Below the pieces are notes generated by a model, which had not been told where the DNA came from, did not search any database, and saw nothing but the letters and a program-made list of their open reading frames with translations. The translations under genes and the position numbers were made by a program. From Boesenbergia rotunda (lineage: Eukaryota; Streptophyta; Magnoliopsida; Zingiberales; Zingiberaceae): a stretch of DNA of 64,000 bases. Every line of letters begins with the position of its first letter. Position 1 is the first letter of the stretch. This document shows positions 45,798-56,100 of this stretch, piece by piece. The stretch spans positions 1 through 64,000 of the forward strand of contig JAGFNQ010001175.1 of assembly GCA_024364735.1 (NCBI GenBank), written 5' to 3'.

Positions 45798-46225
45798 TCC
45801 TAGCTTGGGAAGCTAGGTTGACTGAAACCCTGGCGGGCGAGGCCAGGTCCTAGCTTGGGAAGCTAGGTTGACTGAAAGCCTGGTGAGTGAAGCCAGGTCC
45901 TAGCTCACGAAGCTAGGTTGGATGAAAGCCTGGTGAGTAAAGTCAGGTCCTAGCTTGGGAAGCTAGGTTGGATGAAAGCCTGGTGAGTAAAGCCAGGTCC
46001 TAGCTTGGGAAGCTAGGTTGGATGAAAGCCTGGTGTGTGAAGCCAGGTCGTAGCTTGCGAAGCTAGGTTGGATGAAAGCCAGGTCCTAACTCGCGAAGCT
46101 AGGTTGGATGAAAGCCTGGTGAGTGAAGCCAGGTCCTAGCTTGGGAAGCTAGGTTGGATGAAAGCCTGGTGAGTGAAGTCAAGTCCTAGCTTGGGAAGCT
46201 AGGTTGAATGAAGTCCCGGTGAGTG
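45798..46225. repeat. 50-bp hairpin tandem array in LTR D
   Basis: About eight to nine units with starts at 45801, 45851, 45901, 45951, 46001 and 46051, then shorter units. Each unit holds two hairpins: CCTAGC-ttgggaa-GCTAGG and CCTGG-tgagtgaag-CCAGG. Confidence 0.9.
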
Positions 46226-46321
46226 AAACTGGGCACGGAGTCTTGGTCTGGGGGACTGAGCACGAGTCAGAGAAGGCTGGGAGCCTGTTCTCTTGACTTG
46301 GAGTGGTATTGCCTTTGGCTA

Positions 46322-46915
46322 GATCGATCTGGTGATCGATCAGGGAAGTTGGCACGAACTTCCTTTGTGGATCGGTCTGGTGACCGATCCAGATATGTTT
46401 AATCGGTCTGATGACCGATCAATGAGAGGACAGAAACTTTACTAGGCTTCTGATCGTCTCCTGATCGGTCTGGTGACCGATCAGGGAGAAAACATAAGCT
46501 TTTGTGTTTGGCTCCTAATCGGTCTGGTGACCGATCAGGGAGACCTTCAGTTCGTTCTGGAAAATGATTAAACGTCGCGAGCTCCTCTTTACAACCGATC
46601 AGGCCGGAGCCTGATCGGTCAGGGAATGGCCTGATCGGTCCCCAGACCGATCAGACCACAACCTGATCGGTCTGGTGACCGATCAGTGGGTCTGGGCTGT
46701 GAAGCTGGAAAATCCTCAGTGAAGGGGTGGATCGGTCTGGTGACCGATCCACGACTTGGGGATCGATCTGGTGATCGATCACTAGAAAGTTGCGATTTCG
46801 GGTTTCTCAATGGGAGTGATCAGGCTGGAGCCAGATCGAACTAAGCCTATCCTGATTGGTCTGGTGACCTATCAGAGGTCACTCTGATAAGTCCGGTGAC
46901 CGACCAGTAGCTGAT
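46322..46915. repeat. GATCGGTC/GACCGATC inverted-repeat cluster in LTR D
   Basis: About a dozen dispersed inverted repeats, most reading GATCGGTC-TGGT-GACCGATC (46370, 46463, 46662, 46731). Two carry paired changes, GATCGATC-TGGT-GATCGATC (46322, 46761). Confidence 0.9.
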
Positions 46916-48213
46916 AGTTTTATTTCAAAAACGCTGTCAGAGTGCTGATCGCATTCTGATTTCTACTGATACACTACTAATCTCTGTTCTGAGTCTTCTG
47001 ATACTTGATCCTCTGTTGATTTGCTGTGTTAATGAACTGCTAAGTGTGTAGGTAACTCAGGTTCATCCAAGGAGGGTCAACTGGAGTCTTTTGCTACAAC
47101 AGGTTTGGCAGATTTCCTTCTCAAGTTTCAACGGACGACTGCGCCACTGGGATGCTGACTGGGGCTCGGCTGAGGGGAGCTCAAGGAGTCTAGGAGAGGT
47201 CAGGGTAGCTGGGCAGTTGCAGTTGAGTAGCTGGGAGCTGTAGAGGGGTAGCTGTGACCTGGCGATCAGTGGGCAGAGGCTTAAGAGCTTGGTGGCGAAG
47301 AAGAGAAAGAAGACTTCTTGCGACATCTCTTGATCTGCTCTAGCGACAACTCTAATCTTGTGCAACACTCTGAATTGAAGCAACTCTTGCATACACTGTG
47401 AGTGATCTGTTGGCTGTGACTGGAGTACTTGGAAGCATTGCAAGGGCGATCAACGAGCAGACGAGGGAGAGTTGGGTGAAGGCTCTTGCCGAGATTGTGC
47501 TGGGTTGTGAGTATCGCCTTGTAGACGTTTCTCCTTGTGCTTTGTAAGTGTGGTCTTATCTCTATACCTTGATTTCATATCCTATTGTTGAGACATATTG
47601 TGGAGAGGTTACTCCACCGAGAAGGAGGTTGCATTCTATCCGAATTTTCGGGGCTTAATCTGTCGACGATCAAGTGATCACCCACCTCACGGGCACGCCA
47701 AGGAGTTGGGACAAATTATCCCCGAACCTTGTATATCCTCGTGTTAGAGTTTTGGTTTGTTCTTCATTTCTGCATTTCTATTTCTGTTTGCTATGCTTCC
47801 GCTGTTGCTAACGTTTAAGTGCAGAAATCTCAAAGTGTTTGAAAAAGCTGTGTCCGGCTATATCCCCCCCCCCCCCTTATCTAGCCATCCAAGTACCAAC
47901 AGTCTAGTCAGTTGGTGCAGCAGAAAGCAACACTGCGTAGCTCTATCCACAACCGTAGCTGAATATGTTGCTTTACGAGAGTGTGTAGCACAACTCTTAT
48001 GGATGATGCACACTCTTAAGGACTTCCAGCTTGATTACACCCAAACCTAAGTCTACATTGATAATATAAGTTCAATTAATCTAACTAAGAATCAAATCCA
48101 ACACTCTAGAACTAAACACATAGAGGTTAAACACCACTTCGTAAGAGATCATGTAGCCAGGGGTGAGATAGTCCTTAAGCATGTAGACTCAAAATCCAAC
48201 TTAGCTGATATCT

Positions 48214-50536
48214 TGTAGCGACCCGCCTTCTCTGCTTCAGACGGATCGTTACTTCTCTCTACTTCTCGACTTTTGATACATGGCTAAAAATGCGGAAATC
48301 TTTTTTTTTTTTAATTCGTCTAACAATTATATTCTAACTTAAGCAATCATGCATATTAACATATCACACGTTCTATCTCAAAAGCCGACAAATGATACTT
48401 GTAGAAGCTTGCCTCGCCCAACTCGAACTGCAGGTATCAGTCGACTGGTACTGTACCAGTCGACTGGTAGGGCCTGAAATCAAAATTTCAGGTTTCGGCA
48501 CTTGCTTCAAAGGTCCACCAATCATGTAGTTTCGAGCCATATAAAACTATGATACCATTTCTATACTCTATGACAGTTTTCAAATGAGTTTAGCCAATCA
48601 AAACGAATCCATAAACTTGAAATTTGGACTTTTGCGGAAGAAAATAAACTATACAAGTTATATGAACTTTAACACTAAAGTTTGTACCAATCTTGACTTC
48701 TATAAATTCATAACACCAAATACATGTCCTATGACCTTGCTAAAGCATCATGAAATGTGAATGCAACTTTTCTAAATATGTTTAAGCAATGAAACTTAAT
48801 TCAAAGAAGAAATTGATACTATCTTGGCACATGCATCTATTTCTCTAACAAAGTATCAATGTCTCCAACTACTCACAATTCTACTCATCCAATACAATCA
48901 TAAGGATATGCAAGCTAAAAGAAATGACATGGAATCTTTACCCTAAGAAATTGAGTATGTAAAACTATCCAAAACTTAAACGTTCGCTAAACTCCATAAA
49001 ACAAGAACTTGAAATTCAAATGAACTATAACATTGTGAATTAAATAACTAAATTGTCTTGTGCCAAAGATCTCTCCATAATCAGCCACCACACATACTTT
49101 ACTCAGCACCGCCTCGTCGTCTTCCTTCAGAATTGCTTGCCTTTACCTTTATCTGCAATAAGAGAAAATGCAACTAGTAAGCAAAAAGCTTAGTAAGTAC
49201 TATCTAGCTCACAAAATCTCGAAGTGTGCAAACATGCTTCTAAAACAATATGAAAGTCATATGAGATACTAATATGCTCGAAAGAAACACTAAGAACATG
49301 TATAACTCAACACATGCATACTCAAGCAATGATAAATCTCAATTTACTTTTCTTGGCTCAACTTGAAATTTTAGCTATTCTTTAACTTTTGAAAACTTTC
49401 TTAAACTTTAGGAAAACTTTGCTAAAGCATATACTTGAAAATAATAATCACTTGGATCCACTGAAGACGTAAGTACCATCTCATATGCGCGTTCCCTAAA
49501 AGGTTGGGGTAGCGAGCCACCAATCCTAATAGAGCAGACCTTGGTCTACCAGGGCCAAGACCTTGGAATTGGACACCTGGATTTCTTTAACGACGCCCTT
49601 GGACGCCGGGTACTGGCCTTATAAAATAAAATAGCTTTTCTTTCTTTTCTTTCTTATCTGTAAATGCCTTGGCATTTTCTGGAGCACCTTGCGTGCTAAA
49701 ATCCCTAAGTCTTGACTTTTGGGGATTTCTTAAGGCCTTGGCATTTTCTTTTCTTATCTTTATCTTTTCTTTTCTTTTCTCATAGCTTTTCTTGGACCCT
49801 AAACTCACATAGGGTATTAATCAACATATATAAGCATATAATGAACTAAGATCACATGCAAAAACTCAAACGACAAGGAAATATCTCTTTTAAAAACTTT
49901 TAAAGGAAATTCTCGCGGAAAAACCGCCTCTTACTGCAGGTGAGCAGTACTTACATTGATATCTTGGACTTACAACCAAGATTGACGTCTAGAGCTCGGG
50001 AGAAACTTGAGATCTCGGAGAATTCATCGCGCCTACGCGTTCCTCTCGTCGCGGGGATCCCGAATATAGGAATATCTCTTGGAGGAAAGCCTTGGCCGGC
50101 CCTCTAGGGCTTGGTGTTGCGTGCGCACAAGAGAGGAGAGGGAGAGGGGTCGGCGCAACCTTGGAGAGGGAGAGGGTTTGAGAGAAAATAAAACTTCTCT
50201 CTTTAATAACCTATTTATACCTATGGGGCGGATCGACCTAACTACCCCTTAAATATCCTTCTCTCCATTCCTTGTTGTGCTTGATACCCTAGCCCAGCTG
50301 GTTTGCGCTCGCGCCCGTCTCGTGGTGGTCGCGGGTTCGATCCACCCGCTGCACTTAATTGGTTTTTCCCATTTTTCCTTTTTTTTCTTTTTCTTTTTCC
50401 AAAAATACCAAACGGACTCGGAAAATTCCATAAAAATAATCTAAAAATTTCTAAAAATATCTAGAACATTTCTAAACCATTTCTAAATAATTCTAAGGAC
50501 TTTAAGAACTAAAAATGGAAATTTTGGGGCGTTACA
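48214..50536 (-). repeat. Gypsy-type solo LTR inside element C RNase H
   Basis: 2323 bp with perfect TATCT duplications (48209-48213, 50537-50541). In sense it starts TGTAACGCCCCAAAATTTCC and ends GGGTCGCTACA, as in plant chromovirus (Tekay/Del-like) LTRs. TATA (GGTATAAATAGG) lies on the minus strand near 50210-50221. It carries a perfect CAGTCGACTG inverted repeat at 48438-48466 in the downstream half. No coding region. Lineage is inferred from the termini only. Confidence 0.8.
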
Positions 50537-50610
50537 TATCTTCACCAAACCCTTACATGAGTCTGAGTTCAGCTCACTAAGAAGACAGTTAGGGTTATGC
50601 TTGGTAGAAT

Positions 50611-51987
50611 AGGACTGCTCTACTTATGTCTTTTTTCAAAACTGTTTCATTTCTTATTTCATTTGAAAAATCATTTTTTTATTTTATTTAAAATGATTTT
50701 CTGACTTAGTTTTTTATCAAAACTTACCCCCTTCAAAACTAGTACTTTTTTCGCAAATGTACTTAGCCTAGGCCCTAACCCTAGAACTGCATGCACCAAT
50801 AGATCTAGAAGCCAACATCTCACAAGCACCTTAGGGTACTTTTGATTGATAACCTAGACTGGGTTGAGATGCTTAGGTCTATGCCTTGATTCAAGATGCT
50901 TTAAGTCAATGCATCTGCAGTAATTGGGGTAATAAATACCAATTAAACAGTAATCAGGTTAAGTGTCAAGCTTAGAAAATCTAACATGATCAGATCACTT
51001 AACTTGACTAACCCTAGCGAAAGCTACTGTTTATAACAGTTAGTAAATAGCTAACTGGGTTAGACAGGACCCAAAAGAGAAAATCTAAATTGATTTGGTC
51101 TAGTTTATACTTAGAATTGGTTCAGTACATCACCTTACTTTTATTACTCAATTTTTTACTATATTTTTTTGATATATGGCAAAGGGGGAGAGATTAGAAA
51201 GGAGAGAAAAGAAGGTTTTAAAATTTAATTTTTTTTGTCAAATTAAATTTTTTTTCAAAACTTGTATCTCCTTTCTTTTTCAAAAAGTAAAGTAATTCAA
51301 AATCACTTTCGCAAAATTTTTTAAGTGTTATAAATACAAAATTTTGCTTGAAAATTTTTCTAAACATTAAAACTGATTAAAAATTCTTTTAAGTACTTAA
51401 CTCAAATTGTTTTAAAAATTCTTTTAAGTACTTAACTCAAATTGTTTTGAAACTTATTTTAAGTACTTAACTCAAATTGTTTTAAAACTTCTTTTAAGTA
51501 CTTAACTCAAATTGTTTTGAAAATTCCTTTAAGTACTTAACTCAAATTGTTATGAAAATTCTATTAAGTACATAACTCAAATTGTTTTGAAAATTCTTTT
51601 AAGTACTTAACTCAAAATGGTTTTCAAAATATTCTATGTACTTACTCTAAATTTTTTCTGGTGCAAAACTTTCTAAGTGTTAATTTCAAAATTCTCTTAA
51701 AATTTTTCTAAGAGCTAAAACTAAATGTGTTGAAAAAAAATTTTTCGTGCCCAACTCAAAATATTGTTGGAAATTTTTTTTTTAACTTAAAAATCCCATT
51801 TTGAAAATTTTCTAAGTATAGAAAACCTGAAAACCTTTCAATTTGAGAAACAAAGACTTAGAAACTTTTTCAAAAAACCCCATGAATATTTGAAAAACTC
51901 AGGGGGAGGAAATTAAAACTGGTACTTTACCTTGTTGTTTAACTTAACTTTTTGAACCGGGTTGCCATAAATCAAAAAGAGGGAGAT
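50611..51987 (+). other. Element C 3' noncoding region and polypurine tract
   Basis: AT-rich, no gene. It includes the 35-bp array and ends with AAAAAGAGGGAGAT (51974-51987) next to the 3' LTR. Confidence 0.75.
51386..51640. repeat. 35-bp tandem repeat, seven units, element C 3' UTR
   Basis: AAGTACTTAACTCAAATTGT recurs at 51391, 51426, 51461, 51496, 51531, 51566 and 51601, an exact 35-bp period. Confidence 0.9.
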
Positions 51988-53219
51988 TGTTGGTGTAGGC
52001 AGCACCTAAGTCAAACCTGGGTTTTGATAATGACAAAGGGTTCAGATGTTAAGATGTTATTGTGTACTAAACTTGTTCATTGAGTGTGTAGGAAGAAGTC
52101 CTAGGTACACTAGGCAAGAAGTCCTGGCAAAGGGCTAGGCAAAGAAGTCTTGGTCAAGGACTGGGCAAGAAGACCTGACCGGAAGTCAGGCAAAGAAGTC
52201 CTGGATGAGGACTGGGCACGAAGTCCTGGCAAGGGGCTGGGCACCGAAGACTTGACCGGAAGTTGGGCACGAAGACCTGGTCAGGTGGATCGGGCAAAAG
52301 TCCAACCGGAGGAGCCGGTTGGCAAAAGGTAAACTCTCCTGAGAGGAGTAGGTGAGGACGCGTTCCCTGTCGAGGGAACAATAGGCGTCGGTTCAACGTA
52401 GGGTTCCATTTGGGAAACCCGAAGTTAGAACCAAGACAGCTACGACTATAATTACTGCTTATTATGTTTTTGGGACTAACCTTAGTTGTAGGGTCAAAGG
52501 ACTGATCGTCTGCAAGTGAATATGCTTCACTGGGCCTAGGCGCCCGAATGGAGTTAGGTGCCCGAATGGGCTCAGGCGCCCGTAAGGTCACGGGCACCCA
52601 AGAGTGAAGGGAAAACCAAAAACATAGCTGCGAAGCCACTGAACTAAGGCGGATCAGGCGCCCGTGAGGTCACGGGCGCCCCCATCAGCTCAGGCACCCA
52701 AGAGGGAAGGATAAGCGCTGACCGAGCCCGCAGATAAGGATTCCTGGATCGAAGGGCACGTGTCAGGCGCCCCCAACCTATCAAGTGCCCGTTAGAGTAC
52801 TATAAAAGGGGCTCGACCCCAAGGCTTCAACAACACAATTTCCCAACGCTCCAAAGCTTTTCGTTCAAGCGCTACGCCCCGGCAAACTCCGTCTTCGAGA
52901 TCTCAGCACCAACGACGACCCTCTACACCAAAATACGATCTACATCGGGCGTTGGTAACGAAAAGTGTAGTATTTCAATTTTCTAAATACTGTTGTACTG
53001 AAAACTGTAACCCCTATTTTGGGCGATTATAGTATTGCCCAAAGTAAACGGTCAAGGACCGTGGGCCTTGGAGTAGAAGCCGACCACGACTCCGAACCAA
53101 GTAAAAATCTACTTGTGTTCCTGTGTGCATTTAATTATTTCCGCTGTGTATTCGCTCTTTATTCTATCCGAAAAGTTTTAACGATATTCACCCCCCTTAT
53201 CGTTTTTCTTGATCCAACA
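51988..53219 (+). repeat. Element C 3' LTR (B family)
   Basis: 1232 bp, TGTTGGTGTAGGC...TTGATCCAACA. Order: CCTGG/CCTAGG hairpin array (52090-52290), GGCGCCC/GGGCGCC modules (52545-52790, including GGCGCCCGTGA-gg-TCACGGGCGCC), TATA (CTATAAAAGGGG, about 52799), TTTCCGCTG (53138-53146), C-tract. It is followed directly by element E interior. Confidence 0.88.
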
Positions 53220-54385
53220 CTTAACACCATACACTCAAATTAAGTTCTACCCAACTTAACCTCCAAACACCTTTCATCAAGTTAAACCTAACTTGACACC
53301 CCATGTTCTTTCCCCTTTGACATTATCAAAGAATTGTCCCAAGCAACCTTATATCTAGTGCCAAAAGGAACTCAACAAAATCCGGAAAACTCTAAAGGTT
53401 TGCAAGCACACTTGCTAGGATATACCCTATCCTAGAAAGATATGATTCCATTAAGATTATCAAATGTGCTTGACTTTGGTACAATCTCTAATCTCCTTAG
53501 ACATGACCATTTTGTATCAACTTTGAAATCTAACCATAATGTCATGTGTTTGCCATCATTTCACATCCGAAATTATCCTCAATACTTCCCTTTTTATCTC
53601 CTAATCCTAGATACGTATGGACTTATCAATCTTCCCATTCATCAAGCATTTATCATTTAATATCATCCATTGAATTTAAGGCACTCATCAATTTTCCTTA
53701 AACTCCATGATCCATATAGCCTCATTTTATACAATCACCATTAAATCATAAGGCAGGCCTTTATTTAAAGAGTATAATCAGGAATTTTAATTTAACATCA
53801 TATTCTATCATCCAATAGCCTTTTCTATCTAACATTAATGGATCAGTTGACTACCCCTGGGGCAGTCGACTGTCAAAATGAACAAAAGATTTCTGGGCTG
53901 AGACCAGTCGACTGCCCCTGGAGCAGTCGACTGATACCTGAATTTTAGGTTTTCAGTCCAAATTCAGAAATGCCTAAATAATTCCATAAATCTCCAAAAA
54001 AATCTAAAATTTTGTGGGAAGATTTGTGAAGCCTATATCTACTTTGAAAAAATATGTTTCCAAATAAATATACTCCGAATCCCAAGATTGACACAAAACT
54101 CAACTTCTCCTAAATTGCATCATTCAACCTTCTCCAAAAGTTCTAATTTTGACTTCTCTTCAATGTATCTTCTCACACTTGATCATATTACATTTCTAGC
54201 ACTGAATTATATGGTTCTACCCATTAAACCCTAATTTTATCAATTATAATCGTATTTTCATCCTTTTCTCTCTAAGTTTCCTTTTGATGTGCCAATTCCC
54301 TAGGATTAAGACTTACCCAAGTCTTCCAACCCTTTTGACACATTTCTTCTAATTTCCTAGGAGAAAATTTCCCGAGATCCATTTA
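53220..54385 (-). other. Element E 3' noncoding region
   Basis: No gene. It carries a CAGTCGACTG cassette (53836-54080): two palindrome pairs, then CTGAATTTTAGGTTTTCAG and sequence matching element I near 10380-10500. Confidence 0.65.
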
Positions 54386-56025
54386 TCATGGACCCCAAAG
54401 GCTCCTAGAGCTCCCCCTTGAGCTCTCAGCCCTAGCCACCTCCCTAGGTGACTCAATCCACACTAGGCCACACCGGTGTGCCCCCGGTGACTCTTGGCCT
54501 CCAAAATGGACCCTCTTAACCTTAGACACTTTGTCCTTGGTTAAGTCCTTATCTTTCCCTTTGAATGACACCCCCTTTCCATTTTTGGGCTTTCCCTCCT
54601 TGCCATAATCATATGCTACCCTAGTATTTTTCTTACCATTGTCCTTGGAGGTCTTAGCCCGGTATCCTAATCCCGATCTATCGTAGTTGGGTTTTATACT
54701 ACCCAACATCATGTCTAGACCCTTTGACCCAACCGTGAACCTGTCTAGGGTCTTTTCCAAAGTATCAAGCCTTGCCCTCAAGGCTTGATTTTCCCTTTCC
54801 AAGTTTATAACCTTAGAATCCATATGTCCACTTTAGACATTCCTAGACTTACCCATGTTCCTAGGCACATTCCTCCCATTCTTGGGATCAGTGCCTCGAT
54901 CCTTAGGTCTAGAGATCTTGGATTCATGATGCATGCTTTTTATAGGGTTATGATCTATCTTGTTAGCCCTATTCCTATCATTATACTTAAATCCAAAATT
55001 ATGCACCATCAAGCATTTTTCATTAAATCTAGCATGCATAGATGAGCAAGTTGCACTATTTTTTAACATGCATAGAGGAATTTAAATTTGAATTACATTT
55101 AAGTTCATGATTTGGGATTACCTCCCTTACCCTTGTAGTTCCTCCATGATATCGACTTCTTTTCTTTCTTTCCTCCTTCTCCCATCTTCTCTAGTGTCCC
55201 AATTTCTTGAGCTCTCCACTCTTTGGGGACTTCGTGTGGTAGTGCCCTAACTCACCACACGTGAAGCATCTAATTTTCTTCCTCCTCTCTTGGACTCCTC
55301 CATTCCTACAATCCAAGTTAGATTTAAAAGAATTTGACATTAATTTAGATTTTACCTCCTTTTTACCAGTGGGCACTTGTTCTTGTAGTACCCCTTTTCA
55401 TTGAATCCAAAGCATGTAATATGGTCCTTGGCTCTTGCTTTGGTGGAGGTAGAGGTTAGGTTGACTTCTTCTTCAACCTTGGATGACGTGGATGCTTCCT
55501 CTTGTTCCGGTATGGAAGTGGGTCTCTCCTCCCCCTCAATCCTTGAGATGGTGACCTCTTCCATTTCTTCTCTTGAGGAGGTTGATGATCTTTTACTTAA
55601 TTCCTCCTCATCACTTGAAGAAGTTGACACTTCCTTTTCTTCTTCTTCTTCTTGACCCATTTGACTTTTCTCCTTGGGCTCTTGAACTTGTGTAGGATTT
55701 TCATGATATTCTTTCACTTTATTCCATAATTCATGTGAATCTATATATTCACCTACACAACTCAAAATGTTATTAGGCAAAATATTTATTAAAATGCTAA
55801 TTACCTTCTCATTGACTTTTGATTGTGCTTGTTATTCTTGATTTCAATATCTAGGCCTAAGCTTCTTCCCTGCTTATCCTTTGGAATCTCGAAGGGCTCT
55901 TCAAGTGCAATTCTACATGCCCACTCCATTCCGAACCAAGTCTCGATCCTTGCCCTCCAAAAGTCAAAATCTTGATGATCGTAGGGCAGTGGAGTGTAGA
56001 TGTCTTCCCCCAACTTATCTTCCAT
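54386..56025 (-). pseudogene. gag: Element E gag (degenerate)
   Basis: Starts MEDKLGEDIYTPLPYDHQDF at 56025. Frameshifts break it into pieces at 55801-56025, 55352-55780, 55191-55376, 54833-55069 and 54386-54823. It shows the two-knuckle layout of J (CFGFNEKGYYKNKCP decayed; CFTCGELGHYHTKSP with the last cysteine lost), the VHNFGFKYNDR block and the C-terminal coiled coil with LDMMLGSIKPNYDRSGLGY. No protease follows. Confidence 0.82.
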
Positions 56026-56087
56026 TGTTTTTCTTCTCCTCTAGCGTGTACTCCCTTGGCGATTAGTCCGATAAGAGCGGTCCTTCA

Positions 56088-56098
56088 CTCTGATACCA
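56088..56098 (-). promoter_or_regulatory. Primer-binding site, element E
   Basis: Sense TGGTATCAGAG, with the next base T instead of C; Met-type, two bases from the LTR. Confidence 0.8.
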
Positions 56099-56100
56099 AT

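Larger units (their letters stand above)
45683..47901 (+). repeat. Solo LTR D inside element C RNase H
   Basis: 2219 bp, TGTTGATGCAG...GTACCAACA with perfect GTCTA duplications (45678-45682, 47902-47906). Order: 50-bp hairpin array (45798-46225), GATCGGTC/GACCGATC cluster (46322-46915), CTCC-loop-GGAG (47612-47627), CTTCCGCTGTTGCTAACG (about 47796-47815), long C-tract (47865-47877). No coding region; family not named. Confidence 0.9.
42972..50610 (+). pseudogene. pol: Element C pol: protease to RNase H, split by two solo LTRs
   Basis: Segments 42972-45682, 47907-48213 and 50542-50610. Protease (WMLDSGCSRHMTGD), integrase (RLGHTNLR, LRSDHRGEF with G to R change, TPQQNGIVE), RT (WIFRNKLNDQ, DVKSAFLNGFIKEEV, YVDDIIFGSTNSNF near 45118) and RNase H (DRKSTSGSRQ, then VALSTTVAEYVAL), ending FTKPLHESEFSSLRRQ. 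Stops include 43374 (tryptophan lost), 43873, about 44241, 44526, 44620 and 45536. The solo LTRs lie inside RNase H. All catalytic domains are recognisable but none can be read through. Confidence 0.9.
41537..53219 (+). mobile_element. Element C: Ty1/copia element of the B family, 5' end missing
   Basis: It runs from mid-gag to a complete 3' LTR. Its proteins match element B closely and it keeps the RT that B lacks. It is interrupted by solo LTR D (45683-47901) and a gypsy-type solo LTR (48214-50536). It is embedded in the noncoding interior of element E on the right; the left end abuts element A, with no 5' LTR. Confidence 0.88.

Noticed and set aside
45798..46225. Regularly spaced repeats resembling a CRISPR array
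   Set aside because: Spacers are as conserved as repeats, the array lies inside a plant LTR and there are no cas genes.
53019..53243. 74-codon ORF at the end of the C LTR
   Set aside because: LTR sequence shared with the B family (reverse-strand versions at 32354 and 38975); no domain.
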